A program made the position numbers and the translations under genes. Below the pieces are notes generated by a model that saw nothing but the letters and a program-made list of their open reading frames with translations, was not told where the DNA came from and made no database searches. Positions 61,142 through 64,000 of a stretch of 64,000 nucleotides of DNA are shown one piece after another (within the stretch, counting starts at the first letter, position 1; each line of letters opens with the position of its first letter). The DNA is taken from assembly GCF_004919105.1 (NCBI RefSeq), contig NZ_STGK01000002.1, forward strand, positions 62,001 through 126,000. The letters are read 5' to 3'. This DNA is from Nocardioides sp. GY 10113. Lineage in GTDB: Bacteria; Actinomycetota; Actinomycetes; Propionibacteriales; Nocardioidaceae.

Positions 61142-61432
61142 TCAGAGCAGGTAGGAGCGGTTCACCCAGAGCAGCACGTAGGCCAGGATCATCACCAGGA
61201 TGAAGCTGAGGTCCAGCGCCACGCTGCCGATCCGGATGGGGCGGATCACCTTGCGCAGCGCCCGGATCGGCGGATCCGTGACGGTGTAGGTGATCTCGAG
61301 CAGCACCAGGATCACTCCCGAGGGCTCCCAGGAGCGGGCGAACACCTGCACCCAGTCGGCGATGAACCGGACCCAGAGCAGTGCGATGAAGGTGAAGAGG
61401 AAAGCCTCGATGATCCAGCCGACAGTCGTCAC
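61142..61432 (-). CDS. YggT family membrane protein
   Basis: The 96-residue protein has two membrane helices with the family sequence LEITYTVTDPPIRALRKVIRPIRIGSVALDLSFI between them (key DPPIRxLRxxIPP). It belongs to the ftsZ-wag31 division cluster, where it is linked to osmotic or division function. GTG 61432 lies 6 bases after a TAGGTT box, so it has its own leaderless transcript. Confidence 0.92.
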   Translation of the reverse strand: MTTVGWIIEAFLFTFIALLWVRFIADWVQVFARSWEPSGVILVLLEITYTVTDPPIRALRKVIRPIRIGSVALDLSFILVMILAYVLLWVNRSYLL

Positions 61433-61438
61433 GCGGCC

Positions 61439-61444
61439 AACCTA
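61439..61444 (-). promoter_or_regulatory. Probable -10 box (TAGGTT) for yggT, leaderless
   Basis: Minus-strand TAGGTT is followed by GGCCGC and GTG 61432. Confidence 0.5.
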
Positions 61445-61499
61445 GCGTCGGCCTTCGCGCCGCCGCGCACCGACCTCGCCACTGCTCGCCGCCCCGGGG

Positions 61500-61991
61500 T
61501 CAGCTCTGGTTGAAGAAGCCGCCGTCGGCGATCCGCTGCTTGTCCTCGGCGGCGACGGTCACGTTCTGGGGCGAGAGCAGGAAGACCTTGTTGGTCACCC
61601 GCTCGATGCTGCCGCGGGTCGCGAAGATCAGCCCGGCCGCGAAGTCGACGAGCCGCTTGGCGTCGGCGTCGTCCATCTCCGAGAGGTTCATGATCACCGG
61701 AGTGCCGTCGCGGTACTGCTCGCCCACCGTGCGCGCCTCGTTGTAGGTGCGGGGGTGCAACGTGGTGATCCGGGACAGCTCGGCCACCGTGGACGTGGCG
61801 GCCGTCGGCGCGGGGGCCGGGGCCACCGCGCGGCGGCGCTCGCTGATGTCGGCGACGGAGGCCTCGCGGACCGGCCGGGCCGCGCGCTGACGCACCGGCT
61901 CGTGCACGACGGTCTCGTCGTCGTACTCGTCGTAGCTGGTGTCCTCGAGCAGGCCGAGGTACTCACCGATCCTGCGCATCGCACCGCTCAT
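61500..61991 (-). CDS. sepF: Cell division protein SepF
   Basis: The 163-residue FtsZ anchor has a short amphipathic N-terminal helix ([13 protein letters not shown]), a variable acidic then Pro/Ala linker, and the C-terminal dimerising domain with [43 protein letters not shown] (key PVIMNLxxM and RLVDFxxG). It substitutes for FtsA in actinobacteria. It lies downstream of yggS with a 51-bp gap, in the order ftsZ-pgeF-yggS-sepF. Confidence 0.95.
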   Translation of the reverse strand: MSGAMRRIGEYLGLLEDTSYDEYDDETVVHEPVRQRAARPVREASVADISERRRAVAPAPAPTAATSTVAELSRITTLHPRTYNEARTVGEQYRDGTPVIMNLSEMDDADAKRLVDFAAGLIFATRGSIERVTNKVFLLSPQNVTVAAEDKQRIADGGFFNQS

Positions 61992-62042
61992 GGGACTTGC
62001 CTCCGGTTCTGGGCCCTGGGGCCGCTGATCGTGATCTGGACA

Positions 62043-62750
62043 CTACTGGACTGAGGGCCTCGAACCGAGGACCGCGGTGCCGACGCGCACGTGTGTCGCG
62101 CCGGCCGCCACGGCCTGCTCGAGGTCGCCGCTCATCCCCGCGGAGAGGACGGTGGCATCGGGGTGGTGGGCGAGGAACGCGGAACGGATCCCGGCGAGCC
62201 GCGCGAACGCCGCCGCGGGCTCCTCCCCCAGCGGCGCGACGGCCATCAGGCCCCGCAGCCGCAGGTGCTCGGCATCGGCCACGCGGTCGGCCAACGCGTC
62301 GAGATCCGCCGGGTCGGCGCCCGCGCGCTGCTCCCGGCCCGGCGGGTCGAGGCTGACCTGGAGCAGTACGTCGAGCGGTCGGCCCCGCTCGGCGGCGCCG
62401 CGGTCGAGCGGGCCGACCAGCTTGGCCCGGTCGACCGACTCGACCTCGTCGGCCCAGCGCGCCACGGCGCCGGCCTTGTTGCTCTGCAGGCCGCCGATGA
62501 AGTGCCAGCGCAGGCCGGACGCGCCGGCGGCGTCGCACTCCTCGCGCTTGGCGGCGGCCTCCTGGTGCCGGTTCTCCCCCACCTCGGTCACACCGAGGCG
62601 GGCCAGCGCCTGGACGTCGGAGGCCGGGAAGTACTTGGTGACCACGACCAGCGCCACGTCGGCGGGGTCCCGCCCCGCCGCACGGGCCGCGGCGTCGATC
62701 CGCTCGTGGACGCCGGCCAGGTTCGCGCGCAGCTGCGCCTCGCGGGTCAC
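62043..62750 (-). CDS. PLP homeostasis protein (YggS/PROSC family)
   Basis: The 235-residue PLP-binding barrel has the cofactor Lys in VVVTKYFP, then GENRHQEAAAK, WHFIGGLQSNK (key HFIGxLQxNK), RGLMAVAP and SAGMSGDLEQAVAAGATHVRVGTAVLG. It buffers free PLP and keeps amino acid pools balanced; it has no known enzymatic activity. GTG 62750 overlaps the pgeF stop as GTGA; GTG 62756 is an alternative start. Confidence 0.92.
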   Translation of the reverse strand: MTREAQLRANLAGVHERIDAAARAAGRDPADVALVVVTKYFPASDVQALARLGVTEVGENRHQEAAAKREECDAAGASGLRWHFIGGLQSNKAGAVARWADEVESVDRAKLVGPLDRGAAERGRPLDVLLQVSLDPPGREQRAGADPADLDALADRVADAEHLRLRGLMAVAPLGEEPAAAFARLAGIRSAFLAHHPDATVLSAGMSGDLEQAVAAGATHVRVGTAVLGSRPSVQ

Positions 62751-63442
62751 GTCCACCACACCAGCCCCGCCATCCGACCGGCACGCTCCCCGTCGCGCCG
62801 GTGGGAGTGGAACCGCTGCTCCTCCAGGGTGCAGCCGGGCACGACGGTCGCCGGCACCCCGGCGTCCGCGAGCTGGGCGGCGACCCCGGCACCGAGGTCG
62901 AGCGCCGGCGTCCCCCACCGGGTGACGGCGTGGGCGGCGGGCACGGCGGCGGCCACCTCGGCGCGCATCGCCTCGGGGACCTCGTAGCAGCCGCCGCACA
63001 CGTGCGGACCGACCCAGGCCCTGATGTCGGTCGCGCCACGCTCGCGCATCCGGGCGACCGCGGCCGGGACGACGCCGCGGGCGGTGCCGAGACGGCCGGC
63101 GTGCACCGCGGCAACGACGCCCGTGGCCGGGTCGGCCAGGAGCACCGGCACGCAGTCGGCGACACGGACCATCAGGCCGGTGCCCCGCTCGCCGGTGACC
63201 ACGGCATCCGCGGTCGGCGGCTCGTCGGCGGCGCCGGACGCCGGTCCGTCGACGTCGCACACGTCGACGCCGTGCACCTGGCGCATCCGGGCGAACCGGA
63301 CGCCGGTCTCGGCCTCGAGGAGCGCGAGCGCCGCGTCATAGCCGGGCGCCCCCTCCGCGAGATCGACGGAGGCGTCCGTGAACGCGACCTCGACCCGAGG
63401 GGCACCCGGGCCGAGGTCGCACTGGTCACGAAAGGCGAACAC
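62747..63442 (-). CDS. pgeF: Peptidoglycan editing factor PgeF (YfiH/LACC1 family)
   Basis: The 231-residue protein keeps the zinc/catalytic residues of the family: His in RMRQVHGVDV, Cys in VADCVPVLLAD and His in VAAVHAGRLGTARGV. Some members remove non-standard dipeptides from cell-wall precursors; others act as purine phosphorylases. GTG 63442 starts 3 bp after the ftsZ stop, as in most actinobacterial division clusters. Confidence 0.9.
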   Translation of the reverse strand: MFAFRDQCDLGPGAPRVEVAFTDASVDLAEGAPGYDAALALLEAETGVRFARMRQVHGVDVCDVDGPASGAADEPPTADAVVTGERGTGLMVRVADCVPVLLADPATGVVAAVHAGRLGTARGVVPAAVARMRERGATDIRAWVGPHVCGGCYEVPEAMRAEVAAAVPAAHAVTRWGTPALDLGAGVAAQLADAGVPATVVPGCTLEEQRFHSHRRDGERAGRMAGLVWWT

Positions 63443-63445
63443 GCG

Positions 63446-64000
63446 TCACTTCAGGAAGTCCGGGACGTCCAGGTCGTCGTCGTCGAACTGCATCGGCTGG
63501 GGCGTCGGGCGGATGCCGACCGGCTGGGGCGCCGGCGCCGCGGGCTGGGCCGGCGGGGCGGGCGGCGCCGCCGGGGCCGGGGCGGACTGCTCGGGGGCGC
63601 GGCGCGGCGCCTCCTCGCGACGGGAGGCCACCGCACCGGCGGCGGCGCGGGTCTCCTCCGGTGCCGCGGCCGGACGGGACTCGCGACGCAGCCCGGAACC
63701 CTCCTCACGACGCTTCGGCGTACCGCCGTCGAAGCCGGCGGCGATGACGGTCACGCGGACCTCGTCGCCGAGGGCGTCGTCGATGATCGTGCCGAAGATG
63801 ATGTTGGCCTCGGCGTGCACGGCGTCGGCCACCATCGCGGCCGCCTCGTTGATCTCGAAGATGCCGAGGTCCGAGCCGCCCGCGATGGAGAGCAGCACGC
63901 CGTGGGCGCCGTCGATCGAGGCCTCCAGCAGCGGGCTGCTGACGGCCATCTCGGCGGCCGCGACCGCGCGGTCCTCGCCGCGCGCGGAGCCGATGCCCAT
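63446..64000 (-). CDS. ftsZ: Cell division protein FtsZ, C-terminal part; 5' end outside window
   Basis: About 184 residues are visible. They open MGIGSARGEDRAVAAAEMAVSSPLLE, the C-terminal domain just past the T7 loop region, and continue through FEINEAAAMVADAVHAEANIIFGTIIDD (key NIIFGTIID). A Pro/Ala/Arg-rich linker of about 70 residues follows, then the conserved end DDDDLDVPDFLK that binds SepF and other partners. The N-terminal GTPase domain lies beyond position 64000. The apparent start at the window edge is internal. Confidence 0.95.
   Translation of the reverse strand: MGIGSARGEDRAVAAAEMAVSSPLLEASIDGAHGVLLSIAGGSDLGIFEINEAAAMVADAVHAEANIIFGTIIDDALGDEVRVTVIAAGFDGGTPKRREEGSGLRRESRPAAAPEETRAAAGAVASRREEAPRRAPEQSAPAPAAPPAPPAQPAAPAPQPVGIRPTPQPMQFDDDDLDVPDFLK

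Overview
The window is very GC-rich chromosomal DNA from an actinobacterium. Gene content fits a Nocardioides-like member of the Nocardioidaceae. The supporting signs are a Wag31/DivIVA, SepF, YggT, FtsZ division cluster, an ANTAR regulator of the PdtaR type beside pyruvate kinase, a bifunctional-type PriA with no trpF in view, an HGxxPAAW protein, GTG/TTG starts, ATGA/GTGA start-stop overlaps, and several starts placed 6-8 bases after a TANNNT box (leaderless mRNAs). The backbone matches, as I remember it, the order of the Streptomyces coelicolor core from the liv transporter to ftsZ.

Layout. 1-4316: three secreted proteins on the plus strand, two of them lipase-fold paralogues without catalytic Ser and His, around a Ser/Thr-repeat protein. 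4504-6888: a polar amino acid ABC transporter. 7310-12211 (minus): livFGMH plus a TTG-started binding protein. 12428-16332 and on to 20890 (minus): pdtaR, pyk, gltDB, with an odd short-variable-loop tRNA (CAA) between pdtaR and pyk. 21025-25577 (minus): lgt, a SCO1-type lipoprotein, trpA, trpB, trpC. 25718-28765: small membrane proteins, a VOC protein and hisI. 28762-32462: a heterodimeric ABC exporter. 32579-35892: yjbQ, an anti-sigma-like membrane protein with a SigE-family sigma factor, VanZ and one unknown. 35920-37442: priA-hisF.

37535-47212 is a ten-kilobase accessory block: dipeptide-type ABC transporter, hydantoinase, DUF917 protein and a divergent PucR-family activator. It lies exactly between hisH and priA, which are normally adjacent, and carries two 46-bp palindromic repeats at its hisH end. 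I read it as a catabolic island inserted into the his operon.

47666-51423 (minus): hisH, hisB, hisC, hisD. 51526-53463: a Lon-substrate-domain protein, YbaK and a membrane protein. 53475-57041: dnaE1. 57230-64000 (minus): GNAT, rluD, lspA, a DksA-type protein with a histone-H1-like tail, wag31, yggT, sepF, yggS, pgeF and the 3' part of ftsZ.

No CRISPR array, insertion sequence, prophage or replication origin is visible. The items most worth a second look are the paired catalytically dead lipases, the Leu-like tRNA lacking its long variable arm, the his-operon island with its palindromic repeats, and the 106-bp inverted-repeat element at 7040-7145.
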